From Hymenobacter caeli (GTDB lineage: Bacteria > Bacteroidota > Bacteroidia > Cytophagales > Hymenobacteraceae), in the NCBI RefSeq assembly GCF_013294115.1, contig NZ_JABSNP010000002.1:248001-312000 (forward strand): a stretch of 64,000 nucleotides of DNA, in the 5' to 3' direction. A model generated the notes under the pieces. The model was not told the origin of the DNA, made no database searches, and was given only the letters and a program-made list of their open reading frames with translations. Of this stretch, positions 9,329 to 17,031 are shown piece by piece (within the stretch, counting starts at the first letter, position 1; each line of letters starts with the position of its first letter). The position numbers and the translations under genes are program-made.

Positions 9329-10414
9329 ATGGCCCCCGACCCCGCCGACCTGCCCTTGGCCCCACTGCCCACCCAGGCCACCGCCGCCGACGCCCCGCGC
9401 GTGCTGCTGGTGTACACCGGCGGCACCGTGGGCATGGCCGTGAACGCCGCCGGCGAGCTGGCCCCGATGGAGCTGCAACGCCTCGACCGCCAGATGCCCG
9501 AGCTGGCCCGCCTGCCCTTGCGGGTGTCGCTGCTGAGCCTGCCCGAGCCGATGGACAGCAGCAACGTGGCCCCCGCCGACTGGCTGTTCTGGGCCCGGCT
9601 CATCGGCCACCACTACGCCGATTTCGACGGGTTTGTGGTGCTGCACGGCACCGATACCATGGCCTACTCGGCGGCGGCGCTCAGCTACTTGCTGGAGCAT
9701 TTGGGTAAGCCGGTGGTGTTCACCGGGGCCCAGCTGCCGGTGGGGGCCAGCCGCTCCGACGCCCAGCGCAACCTCGTGACGGCCCTCGAAATTGCCGCCG
9801 CCCGCCATCCCTGCGCCAGCACCGTGCGGGTGCCCGAGGTGGGCGTGTTTTTCAACGACGTGCTGATTCGGGGCACCCGGGCCAAGAAGGTGGAAAGCCA
9901 GCAGTTCGCGGCCTTCAAAAGCGAGAACTACCCGCCGCTGGCCCGCGCCGGCATCGGGCTGGAATTCAGCGACGCCAGCATCCGGCGGCTGCCCGCCGGC
10001 CGCCTGCGCGTGCACCAGCGCCTCGAAACCGGGGTGGCCGTGCTGCGCCTGTTCCCGGGCATCACGGCGGCGGTGGTCGACGCCGTGCTGGGCGTGCCGG
10101 GCCTGCGCGGCTGCGTGCTCGAAACCTACGGCTCGGGCAACGCGCCCACCGCCGCGTGGTTTTTGGCCAGCCTGGCCCGGGCCCGCCAGCGCGGCGTGTG
10201 GCTCCTGAACGTGAGCCAGTGCGTGGAGGGCCGCGTGGTGCAGGGCAAGTACCAAACCAGCGCCGCCCTCGCCGACCTGGGCGTGGTGGGCGGCAACGAC
10301 ATCACCACCGAGGCAGCCGTCACCAAGCTCATGTTTGTGCTGGGCCTGGGCCTCGACGAGGCCCGCATCCGCCAGCTGCTGGGCCAGGACTTGCGGGGCG
10401 AAATTACGCCCTGA
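9329..10414 (+). CDS. ansA: Type I (cytoplasmic) L-asparaginase
   Basis: Hydrolyses L-asparagine to aspartate and ammonia. It has 361 residues from the ATG at 9329. An upstream TTG at 9305 is rejected because those bases belong to the family I repeat. Both asparaginase signatures are present: 'YTGGTVGM' with the nucleophile Thr33, and 'HGTDTMAYSAAAL' with Thr108-Asp109. No signal peptide is seen, which fits the type I enzyme. The C-terminal domain with 'VSQCVEGRVVQGKYQTSAAL' is complete. It diverges from mqo and stands alone. Confidence 0.93.
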   Translation: MAPDPADLPLAPLPTQATAADAPRVLLVYTGGTVGMAVNAAGELAPMELQRLDRQMPELARLPLRVSLLSLPEPMDSSNVAPADWLFWARLIGHHYADFDGFVVLHGTDTMAYSAAALSYLLEHLGKPVVFTGAQLPVGASRSDAQRNLVTALEIAAARHPCASTVRVPEVGVFFNDVLIRGTRAKKVESQQFAAFKSENYPPLARAGIGLEFSDASIRRLPAGRLRVHQRLETGVAVLRLFPGITAAVVDAVLGVPGLRGCVLETYGSGNAPTAAWFLASLARARQRGVWLLNVSQCVEGRVVQGKYQTSAALADLGVVGGNDITTEAAVTKLMFVLGLGLDEARIRQLLGQDLRGEITP

Positions 10415-10456
10415 GGCCCCGGCACTGCATCACCGGGCCCGGCCGCGAGCTCCGCG

Positions 10457-12055
10457 CTAGCGCAATTCGCACAGGTAATACGGCCCAAAAAACGTGGCCG
10501 CCGAGTCCACCTTCCCCGCCGAAAAGCCCGTCACGAGCGCTGCATCGGCCGCGCCGCTCAACAGGCGGGCCCGGTTGAGAGGCCGGTCATTGCCCACCAA
10601 ATCGGTGTAAACCGGGTGCCCGGCCCGCCCTTGGGCCCCCAGCCAGGCCCGGGCCGGGCCCAGGCCCCCGAGGCGCTGCACCAGCCGCGCCGGGGCCGGC
10701 AGCACCTGGGGCGGCGGGGCGGGCCGCCCGGTTTGGTAGTACCACTGGTTGAGCAGCAGGTTGGGGTCGGCGAGGAGCAGGCGGGCCCGGGGGCGGGTGC
10801 GGAGGCAGGCCAGGAGCGGGGCCGTGTTTTGAAATACGAGGAAGTGCAGCGGCAGCAGCCCGAAGGCCAGGTTCCAGGCCAGCAGGGCCCCGCCGCCCGC
10901 CGCCACGGCCCGGCCCGGCAGCCGGGCCCCCGCCGCGCCCACGGCTACCACGGCGGCCAGCGCGGGCAGCATCACCATGAACTCGGCGTTGCCGTCCGAC
11001 ACGGCTGCAAAAGCCAGTTGCAGCGAAAAGATAAGGGCGTGCACGGCGGCCACGCGGCGGCCTGCGGCGGCCGGTGCGGGCCCCAGCGGTTCGAGCTTCC
11101 GGGCGCGCCGAACCGCCGCCAGCGCGTAGCCGCCCAGCGCCACGCAGCCCACTGCCACTAGTCCCAGCGCGGGCCAGCGCCGCAGCAGCGGCCCCAGGTA
11201 GCCGTGCACCTGCACCAGGGTGCGCACCAGGCCGATGCCCGTCAGCAGCAGGCCGTGGGCGAGGGTGCCGTGGGCGGCGGTGCCGCTGTAGTAGTCGTGC
11301 AGGCCGAAGTGCCACAGGGCCCCCGGCGTGAGGGGCAGGCCCCAGGCCGGCAGGGCGGCGGCGTAGGCCAGCGGCCACAGCAGCGCCGCCGGCAGCCCAA
11401 ACCACAGGGCCCGCCGCCACGGGGCCTCGCCAGGTACCGGGGCCGCCGCAGCGGCTGCGGGGCCGGTGGGCGGGCCCCACCAGCTGCCCGCCAGCAGCCC
11501 CAGCCACCACCAGAAATGCACCTGGTGCAGCAGGGCTCCCACGGCGGCCCATGTGCCGGCCAGCAGCAGCAGGCGCATTCGGCCCCGGCCCGCCGGGGCC
11601 CCCAGCGCCCGCGCCCACGCCGCCGAGGCCAGCACCGAGGCCAGCAGCGGCAGCACGTAGGTCTCGTTTTCGGTGGCGAAGCGGAGCAGGCCGAAGCTAC
11701 TGCCCACCGCCAGCAGCCACGCCGCTATGGGCGCGGCGCGGCCGCCCACGCGGCGCAGCAGGCCCCCCAGGGCCGCCAGCAGGGCCCCGGCGGCCAGGGC
11801 GTTGAGGAGTTTCAGGGCGGCCAGGGCGTCGGGGGGCCGGCCCAGGGCCCCCAGGCCGCGCACCCAGGCCCAGCCCGCGGCGCTGTGCCAGAGGTGGTGG
11901 GGTAGCAGCAGCTCGTGGCCGTAGCGCACCTGCGCGGCGTAGGCCCAGGCGTCGGCGGTGGAGTTGCGGGTGGGCAGGGCGGCGCACAGCGCCGCCAGGG
12001 CCCCCGCCACGGCCCACCGGGTGCGCCGCCGGGCCCAGAAACCAAGCGTCATCAT
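10457..12055 (-). CDS. Polytopic membrane protein, GT-C/glycosyltransferase 39-like
   Basis: A 532-residue, very hydrophobic protein with roughly ten or more membrane segments rich in Ala, Leu and Gly. After the first segment a loop reads 'STADAWAYAAQVRYGHELLLPHHLWH'. An acidic residue in this first outside loop is the pattern of GT-C fold lipid-sugar transferases. The soluble tail ('LLLADPNLLLNQWYY', 'VYTDLVGNDRPLNRARLL') would face the periplasm. The start at 12055 is chosen because an extension upstream would run antisense through the tRNA-Ser gene. A TACCTTTC promoter word ends 6 bases before it. Family placement is tentative and the substrate is unknown. Confidence 0.7.
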   Translation of the reverse strand: MMTLGFWARRRTRWAVAGALAALCAALPTRNSTADAWAYAAQVRYGHELLLPHHLWHSAAGWAWVRGLGALGRPPDALAALKLLNALAAGALLAALGGLLRRVGGRAAPIAAWLLAVGSSFGLLRFATENETYVLPLLASVLASAAWARALGAPAGRGRMRLLLLAGTWAAVGALLHQVHFWWWLGLLAGSWWGPPTGPAAAAAAPVPGEAPWRRALWFGLPAALLWPLAYAAALPAWGLPLTPGALWHFGLHDYYSGTAAHGTLAHGLLLTGIGLVRTLVQVHGYLGPLLRRWPALGLVAVGCVALGGYALAAVRRARKLEPLGPAPAAAGRRVAAVHALIFSLQLAFAAVSDGNAEFMVMLPALAAVVAVGAAGARLPGRAVAAGGGALLAWNLAFGLLPLHFLVFQNTAPLLACLRTRPRARLLLADPNLLLNQWYYQTGRPAPPPQVLPAPARLVQRLGGLGPARAWLGAQGRAGHPVYTDLVGNDRPLNRARLLSGAADAALVTGFSAGKVDSAATFFGPYYLCELR

Positions 12056-12061
12056 CGGGCC

Positions 12062-12069
12062 GAAAGGTA
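12062..12069 (-). promoter_or_regulatory. -7 element for the membrane glycosyltransferase-like gene
   Basis: TACCTTTC on the minus strand ends 6 bases before the ATG at 12055, predicting a very short or absent leader. Confidence 0.45.
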
Positions 12070-12070
12070 C

Positions 12071-12100
12071 GCCGGCCCGGCAAAGGCTTGCCGGGCCGGC
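12071..12100. promoter_or_regulatory. Perfect 30-bp palindrome between two divergent promoters
   Basis: Arms of 13 bases (GCCGGCCCGGCAA and its exact complement) with a 4-base loop, AGGC. It starts one base behind the -7 word of the minus-strand gene and ends 10 bases before that of tRNA-Ser. There is no T-run on either side, so an operator or cruciform is as likely as a terminator. Confidence 0.55.
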
Positions 12101-12110
12101 CGGGGCCCCG

Positions 12111-12118
12111 TACCTTTG
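12111..12118 (+). promoter_or_regulatory. -7 element for tRNA-Ser
   Basis: TACCTTTG lies 19 bases before the tRNA 5' end. A TTG at 12088-12090 gives a 20-base spacer, matching the Bacteroidota -33/-7 layout. Confidence 0.65.
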
Positions 12119-12137
12119 CCCCGGCAGGCCGCCACCC

Positions 12138-12225
12138 AGAGGGGTGTCCGAGTGGTCGAAGGAGCACGCCTGGAAAGTGTGTATGGGCCAAAAGCTCATC
12201 GTGGGTTCGAATCCCATCCCCTCTA
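12138..12225 (+). tRNA. tRNA-Ser (anticodon GGA)
   Basis: An 88-nt class II tRNA. The acceptor AGAGGGG pairs with CCCCTCT, the D-arm region is TCCGAGTGGTCGAAGGA, and the anticodon loop is CTGGAAA with anticodon GGA. A long variable arm (GGGCCAAAAGCTC) and the T-arm GTGGG-TTCGAAT-CCCAT follow. The discriminator is A and no CCA is encoded. It reads UCC and, by wobble, UCU codons. Confidence 0.97.
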
Positions 12226-12233
12226 CACGCAAA

Positions 12234-12272
12234 GCCCCCGTTTCCAACCTGGAAACGGGGGCTTCTGCTTTT
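12234..12272 (+). terminator. Rho-independent terminator after tRNA-Ser
   Basis: A perfect 12-bp stem (GCCCCCGTTTCC / GGAAACGGGGGC) with loop AACCT is followed by a T-rich stretch. It starts 9 bases after the tRNA. Confidence 0.85.
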
Positions 12273-12419
12273 CACACCGATTTGGATCGAGAAGGCTGGA
12301 CGCCCGGCGACCGGCGCTGAGGGCCTGCGCCCGGCCCGGAACCTTTCCCGCTTGCCCCGGGCCCCCGGCATCGCGGGGGCCGGTAGCTGCGTAAGCAGGC
12401 ATTCACTTAGCCCAAGTCC

Positions 12420-12650
12420 ATGCTAGCATTCAAGCCCGGAGAAGTCGTCCATTTGGCCTCGGGAGGGCCCGCCATGACCGTCGTCGCGGTGGAAGGCGAG
12501 CTGGTGCTGTGCACCTATTTCGACCGGGAGGGCCTTTTGCAGGGCTACCCCACGCCCCTGGCCTTCCCCCACGCGCTGCTGCACGCCGGGGCCGCCCCCA
12601 CGCCGGCCGACGACGAAGCCCGCGAAAACAACAAGTTCGGCTACGCCTGA
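12420..12650 (+). CDS. YodC-like DUF2158 protein
   Basis: A 76-residue protein beginning 'MLAFKPGEVVHLASGGPAMTVV', the signature of the small YodC/DUF2158 family. These are single beta-barrel-like domains with the pattern G-x-V-V-x-L-x-S-G-G-P-x-M-T-V. A strand with 'LVLCTYFD' follows, and the tail is charged and probably disordered. No transmembrane segment. The function of the family is not established. It is followed by a hairpin terminator shared with the convergent GH31 gene. Confidence 0.75.
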   Translation: MLAFKPGEVVHLASGGPAMTVVAVEGELVLCTYFDREGLLQGYPTPLAFPHALLHAGAAPTPADDEARENNKFGYA

Positions 12651-12680
12651 CTTGCGTTTCGTCTTCGGCTGCTGCTAAAA

Positions 12681-12719
12681 CCAAAACGCCCGTTTCCGAG
12701 CCGGAAACGAGCGTTTTGG
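12681..12719. terminator. Bidirectional terminator hairpin
   Basis: A long stem (CCAAAACGC / GCGTTTTGG outer, CGTTTCCG / CGGAAACG inner) with A and T runs inside the arms. It lies between the convergent YodC-like and GH31 genes. Confidence 0.8.
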
Positions 12720-12744
12720 TGGCAATGCGCCCGGTAAGCCAGGG

Positions 12745-15165
12745 TTATAGCTTTACGTTTAGCGCTTTGCCCGCGTAGGTGACCGTTTTGTCGGCTTTGC
12801 TGGTCGGCTCGCCGCTGCTGCCGTGGCCGGGCTGCACCAGCACCACGCTGAAGACGCGGCTGGCCGCCATGCCGGGGAAGGTGCCGGCGCGGTCGGTGAT
12901 GGTGAGCTGGCGCAGCTTGTCGTTCCACCGGAACTTGAAGGTGGCCGACGCGCCTTTTTCGTAGTTGTAGGTGTCGTTTTCGTCCTCGTAGTACGTGAAC
13001 TCGCCGTCGGCCCCGGGGTAGATGCGCAGCTCGGTAGGGGCGGTGGTGGGCTGGGTGGCGTACTCCACGTCGGGGCCCATCGGCACGATGGAGCCGGCGC
13101 GTACGTACAGCGGCAGGGTTTCGAGGGGGGCGGCGGCGGCCACGGTCTGGCCGCCGGGCAGCAGTTTGCCGGTCCAGAAATCGTACCACTGGGCGGCGGC
13201 CGGCAGGTACACCTGGCGGGTGCCCGCGCCGGTAATGGCCTTGGGGCCCGAATAGAGCTGCTGCGTGACCGGGCTCACCAGGAAGGCGGGGCCGAACATG
13301 TACTGGTCGGGGATGCTGTACACCTTGGCGTCCTGGCGGAAATCGAAGGGCAGGGCCCGCATGATGGTGTAGTTGCTGCTCGTCACGCGGCCGGCCAGCG
13401 AGTAGATGTAGGGCAGCAGGCGGTAGCGCAGCCGGTCGTACTTCAGCAGCGTGGCCTTGGTGGCGGCGTCCCAGTTGTTGGAAAACAGGGCCCGCTCGCC
13501 CTTGCCGTGGATGCGGAAAATCGGGCTGAACGCCCCGAACTGGAACCAGCGCGTGAACAGCTCCCGCGCCTGCGGGTCGGCCCAGTTGGGGATGCCCTCG
13601 GGGGCCGTGTTCGAGCGGTAGCCGCCGATGTCGGACGTCCAGTACGGGATGCCCGAGGCGCAGGCGTTGATGCCCTGCGGGACCTGGCTCTTGAAGGCCC
13701 GGAAGGTGGTCAGGATATCCGACGACCACAGGGTAGTGGCGTTGCGCTGCTGCCCGGCAAAGGCCTGGCGCACCAAAAACATGGCCCGCTTGGGGCCCAT
13801 GTCGGCCCGCCAGCCCTTGTAGAGGCCCTTGGTGTGCTCCAGCGAATAAGTGTTGAAGTAGTCGATGCCCCGGCCGGTGGCGAAGGTGGCCTTGCGGCGC
13901 TCGTCGAGCAGGGCCCCGTTGTCGGGCTCGCACTGGTCCACCCACCAGGCGTCCCAGTCGTACTTCTTCACGAGGCTGTCGCGGGCCTGCTCCCAGTACA
14001 GGTCGCGGGCCTTGTAGCTGTGGGCATCGTAGTAGGTATCAAAGGTTTTGGTCACGAAGTTGTCCCAGGTGATGCTCGTCAGGTTGCCCGCTTTCTTCAT
14101 GGCGTCGAAGTTGGGCGTGTTGCTGCCGAACACCGGCCAGATGGAAATCATGGCGTGCACGTTGGCCTGGTGCAGCTCCTTCACCATCGCCTTGGGGTCG
14201 GGGTAACGGGTGGGGTTCATGACATGCGAGCCGATGGGCAGCGGCTCCCAGTAGTACCAGTCCTGCACGATGGCGTCCACAGGCAGGTGGTTTTGGCGGT
14301 AGCCGTCCTTCACCGACAGCACTTCGGCCTGCGTTTTGTAGCGGTCCTGCGACTGAAACAGCCCGAACGACCACTTCGGAAACATCGGGGCCCGGCCCGT
14401 GGCCGTGCGGTAGAGGTCGATGATGCGGTCGAAGTCGGGTCCGTAGAAAAAGTAATAATCCACCTGCTGGCCGCTCTCCGACACGTACTTGTACTGCGTT
14501 TTATTGGCCTCCGCGCCGTAAAAGTTCGACGCCGCGTAGTTGTCCCACAGCAGGCCGTAGCCCCGGGTGGAGAGCAGCACCGGAATGGCCCCGGTCATGT
14601 ACTTAATCAGCATTTGCTGGTCGCGGCCCTTGTAATTAATCGAGAGCGTGTCCTCGGGGTGGCAACCCAGCCCGAACAGGCCCTCGGTGGCCGGGGAGGT
14701 AAAGCGGGTGGTGCAGTTGTAGGTGCTGATGCCGGCGATGGTGGCCGCGCGCATGGCCTTGTTGCCGCTGGGGGCCTCCGCCGCCACCGGAGCCCCGGCC
14801 AGGTCGAAATAGGCCACGGCGTTGGTGGCCTTGTTGACCACAATTTTCAGCTTGGCGGTGGTGATGGTCACCTGCCCGTTCTTCTCCGCCACCGTGAACG
14901 GGGTTTTCACCGTCCAGGGGTTGTTCACGACCAGCGACGTTTTGGCCGGGAAGGCGGGCAGGACGGTGTACTGCACCTGCACGATGTCGGCCCGGCAGAT
15001 GCGGACGCTCATCAGGCCCTGGTCGAGCTTAAACGTGACTTTGTCGCCGGCTTGGGCGTAGGAGATGACGGCGGCTTGGGCGAAGCCGGCCGGGGCCAGG
15101 CCGAGCAGCAGCAGCGCGAACCATTTGAGGAATCCTGGGCGGGTAGGGCAGGAGAATAGTGGCAT
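12745..15165 (-). CDS. Secreted GH31 alpha-glucosidase/alpha-xylosidase
   Basis: A glycoside hydrolase that releases alpha-linked glucose or xylose from the ends of oligosaccharides. It has 806 residues with a signal peptide (about 30 residues ending 'GFAQA'), so it is periplasmic or exported. The order is an N-terminal beta-sandwich, the TIM barrel, a proximal domain and a C-terminal DUF5110-like domain. The predicted nucleophile is Asp410 in 'WWVDQCEP' and the acid/base is Asp483 in 'LWSSDI'. 'GIPYWTSDIGGY' is also a family block. There is no PA14 insert, unlike some xyloglucan-active alpha-xylosidases. No SusC/SusD partner is nearby, so it is not in a typical polysaccharide utilisation locus. 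Glucose versus xylose specificity cannot be decided here. Confidence 0.9.
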   Translation of the reverse strand: MPLFSCPTRPGFLKWFALLLLGLAPAGFAQAAVISYAQAGDKVTFKLDQGLMSVRICRADIVQVQYTVLPAFPAKTSLVVNNPWTVKTPFTVAEKNGQVTITTAKLKIVVNKATNAVAYFDLAGAPVAAEAPSGNKAMRAATIAGISTYNCTTRFTSPATEGLFGLGCHPEDTLSINYKGRDQQMLIKYMTGAIPVLLSTRGYGLLWDNYAASNFYGAEANKTQYKYVSESGQQVDYYFFYGPDFDRIIDLYRTATGRAPMFPKWSFGLFQSQDRYKTQAEVLSVKDGYRQNHLPVDAIVQDWYYWEPLPIGSHVMNPTRYPDPKAMVKELHQANVHAMISIWPVFGSNTPNFDAMKKAGNLTSITWDNFVTKTFDTYYDAHSYKARDLYWEQARDSLVKKYDWDAWWVDQCEPDNGALLDERRKATFATGRGIDYFNTYSLEHTKGLYKGWRADMGPKRAMFLVRQAFAGQQRNATTLWSSDILTTFRAFKSQVPQGINACASGIPYWTSDIGGYRSNTAPEGIPNWADPQARELFTRWFQFGAFSPIFRIHGKGERALFSNNWDAATKATLLKYDRLRYRLLPYIYSLAGRVTSSNYTIMRALPFDFRQDAKVYSIPDQYMFGPAFLVSPVTQQLYSGPKAITGAGTRQVYLPAAAQWYDFWTGKLLPGGQTVAAAAPLETLPLYVRAGSIVPMGPDVEYATQPTTAPTELRIYPGADGEFTYYEDENDTYNYEKGASATFKFRWNDKLRQLTITDRAGTFPGMAASRVFSVVLVQPGHGSSGEPTSKADKTVTYAGKALNVKL

Positions 15166-15381
15166 TATTGAGCGGTTGAATGAAAGAATGGGAAGGTAGG
15201 ACGGATCGAATGTAGGGCAAAGTTGGCGCTGCCGCTTCCCGCGCCGGGGGAGGCGGCCCCGACCGGCGGGCGCGGGGCCCCCGGGCCCTCGGCTACGGCC
15301 ACGTTACGCCGCCCCGCAAGTGCCCAAAACCCGCTACCTTGGCCGCTGTGCGCCTTTTATTTCTGCGCCGCCCCACTTTGT

Positions 15382-15584
15382 ATGGCCGCCAACCCCACCC
15401 CGCCGCCCCCGGCCTACTTCCCCTCCCTAAGCCTGGAAAACGTGCGCAGCTTCGGGACAAAGCAGACAATTTCCTTTGCGCGGCCCGGTGGTCAGCCGGC
15501 GCCGTCTACCAGTCCGCTGCGCTGAGTGGAGCCGAATTTGCCGGTATGGTGCGCGCCAACTTCCCGCACCTGCCCACTCAATAA
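15382..15584 (+). pseudogene. Remnant of an AAA-family ATPase gene
   Basis: From the ATG at 15382 the first 40 or so residues ('YFPSLSLENVRSFGTKQTISF') match the N-terminal strand-turn-strand of RecF/SMC-like AAA ATPases. The frame then leaves the family before any Walker A and stops at 15525. A second piece in another frame ('GAEFAGMVRANFPHLPTQ', ending at 15584) looks like the end of the same kind of protein. The simplest reading is an internal deletion with loss of frame. A TACCTTGG word at 15335-15342 may be the old promoter. The rest of the gap from 15166 shows no gene. Confidence 0.5.
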
Positions 15585-15594
15585 ACGCCCCGCC

Positions 15595-16926
15595 ATGAAC
15601 TTCCGCCTGCGCCAATTGTGGCAGCCGCTCCGCGAGTCGCTGTGGTTTGTGCCGCTGCTGATGGTGCTGGCCGCGCTGGGGCTGGCCTACGGGCTGGTGC
15701 GCTACGACCAGGCCAGCAGCGCCAGCGGCACCCGGCCGCTGCCGCTGCTGTTCGGCATCGACGCGGGCGGGGCGGGCGGGATGCTGAACGCCATTTCGGG
15801 CTCGATGCTGACGGTGGCGGCGCTCACGTTTTCGCTGCTGCTGGCGGCCATTGCGCAGGTCAGCAACCAGTACTCGCCCCGGGCGCTGCGCAACTTCATG
15901 CGCGACGGCGTGAACCAGTTCACGATGGGCTACTTCGTGAGCGTGTTCACGTTTGGGCTGCTGGTGCAGGGCACCATCCGGAGCGGGCGGGCCGATAAGT
16001 TTGTGCCCACCACGGCGGTGCTGGTGGGGCTGCTGCTGGCGCTGGGCGGCGTGGGGGCCCTCATTTTCTTCATCCACCACGTGGCCGAATCCCTGCAAAC
16101 GGGCACGCTGGTGCGCCGCATCATGGCCGAAACGGAAGCCGAAATCGACCAGCTTTTCCCCCTGCACTTCGGGCAGGAGCTGCACCCCGAGGCCCGCGCC
16201 GCCGCCGAAACCTTCGTGGCCGCGCCCGCGGGCTGGCAGCCGGTGGTGGCCACCGGGGCCGGCTACCTGCAATACCTCGACCGGCCGGGCCTGTTGGCCT
16301 GGACCGTCCGCCACGGCACGGTGCTGCGCCTGGAAGTGCACACCGGCGACTTCGTGGGCACGGGCCAGCGGCTGTTCAGCGTGCGGGCGGGCATGGAGCG
16401 CGCCGCCCCCGACCGCGCCGACTGGCCCGCCGACCTGCTGCGCTACGTGGGCCTGGGGCCCCACCGCAACCCCGCGCAGGACGCGGCCTTCGGCGTGCAG
16501 CAGCTCGTGGACATTGCCCTCAAGGCCCTCTCGCCGGCCGTGAACGACACCACCACCGCCATCATGGCCCTCGACTACCTGGGCGAGCTGGTGGGCCGCC
16601 TGGCCCGGCGCGAGTTTCCGGGGGCCCTGCGCGGCGACGGGCAGCACCTGCGGGTGCTGGTGCGGGCGTATTCGTTCGAGGACTACGTGCGGCTGGCCTT
16701 CGACCTGGTGCGCGAAAACGCCCGGGGCAACCCGGCCGTGCAGCGCCGCCTGCTGCGGGCCCTGGCGCTGGTGGCCAGCCAGGTGCGCGACCCGGCCCGC
16801 CGGCCCGTGCTGCGCGAGCAGGCGGCCCTGCTGCTGGCCTGCGCCCAGGCCAGCCTCGGCACCGACTACGAGCGCCGGGAGGTGCAGACTTTGTACGACG
16901 AGCTAAGCCCGGCCTGGGCGGGGTAG
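15595..16926 (+). CDS. DUF2254 membrane protein
   Basis: 443 residues from the ATG at 15595 ('MNFRLRQLWQPLRESLWFVPL'). The N-terminal half has four predicted membrane helices, near residues 18-38, 65-90, 105-130 and 140-162. The 'SGSMLTVAALTFSLLLAAIAQVSNQYSPRALRNFM' block is the DUF2254 signature. The C-terminal half is a soluble domain with 'ALSPAVNDTTTAIMALDYLGEL', also conserved in the family. A transport or channel role has been suggested for such folds, but nothing here proves it. It lies alone between the ATPase remnant and the MFS gene. Confidence 0.85.
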   Translation: MNFRLRQLWQPLRESLWFVPLLMVLAALGLAYGLVRYDQASSASGTRPLPLLFGIDAGGAGGMLNAISGSMLTVAALTFSLLLAAIAQVSNQYSPRALRNFMRDGVNQFTMGYFVSVFTFGLLVQGTIRSGRADKFVPTTAVLVGLLLALGGVGALIFFIHHVAESLQTGTLVRRIMAETEAEIDQLFPLHFGQELHPEARAAAETFVAAPAGWQPVVATGAGYLQYLDRPGLLAWTVRHGTVLRLEVHTGDFVGTGQRLFSVRAGMERAAPDRADWPADLLRYVGLGPHRNPAQDAAFGVQQLVDIALKALSPAVNDTTTAIMALDYLGELVGRLARREFPGALRGDGQHLRVLVRAYSFEDYVRLAFDLVRENARGNPAVQRRLLRALALVASQVRDPARRPVLREQAALLLACAQASLGTDYERREVQTLYDELSPAWAG

Positions 16927-17001
16927 GGGCCCCGCCGGCGGGCGTTTGCACTGCGCCGTTACCGTTAGGTTATGGGGCGGGCGGCCACCCCCAAAACTTA
17001 G

Positions 17002-17009
17002 TATCTTGG
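17002..17009 (+). promoter_or_regulatory. Possible -7 element for the MFS gene
   Basis: TATCTTGG, one mismatch from consensus, lies 22 bases before the ATG at 17032. Confidence 0.4.
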
Positions 17010-17031
17010 CCGCTCACTCACTCTGCAGCAC

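Noticed and set aside
10457..12247. N-terminal extension of the membrane glycosyltransferase-like protein to 12247
   Set aside because: It would be read through the tRNA-Ser gene on the opposite strand and through both divergent promoters. The ATG at 12055 sits right behind its own promoter.
12823..15159. Long open frames antisense to the GH31, E1 fusion (29637-31958), lepA (34051-35622), ABC-F (50272-52977) and helicase (4234-5550) genes
   Set aside because: They are mirror frames of strongly supported genes. High-GC codon use removes stops from the opposite strand. Their products are His/Gly/Ala/Gln-rich with no family features and no promoter or ribosome site.
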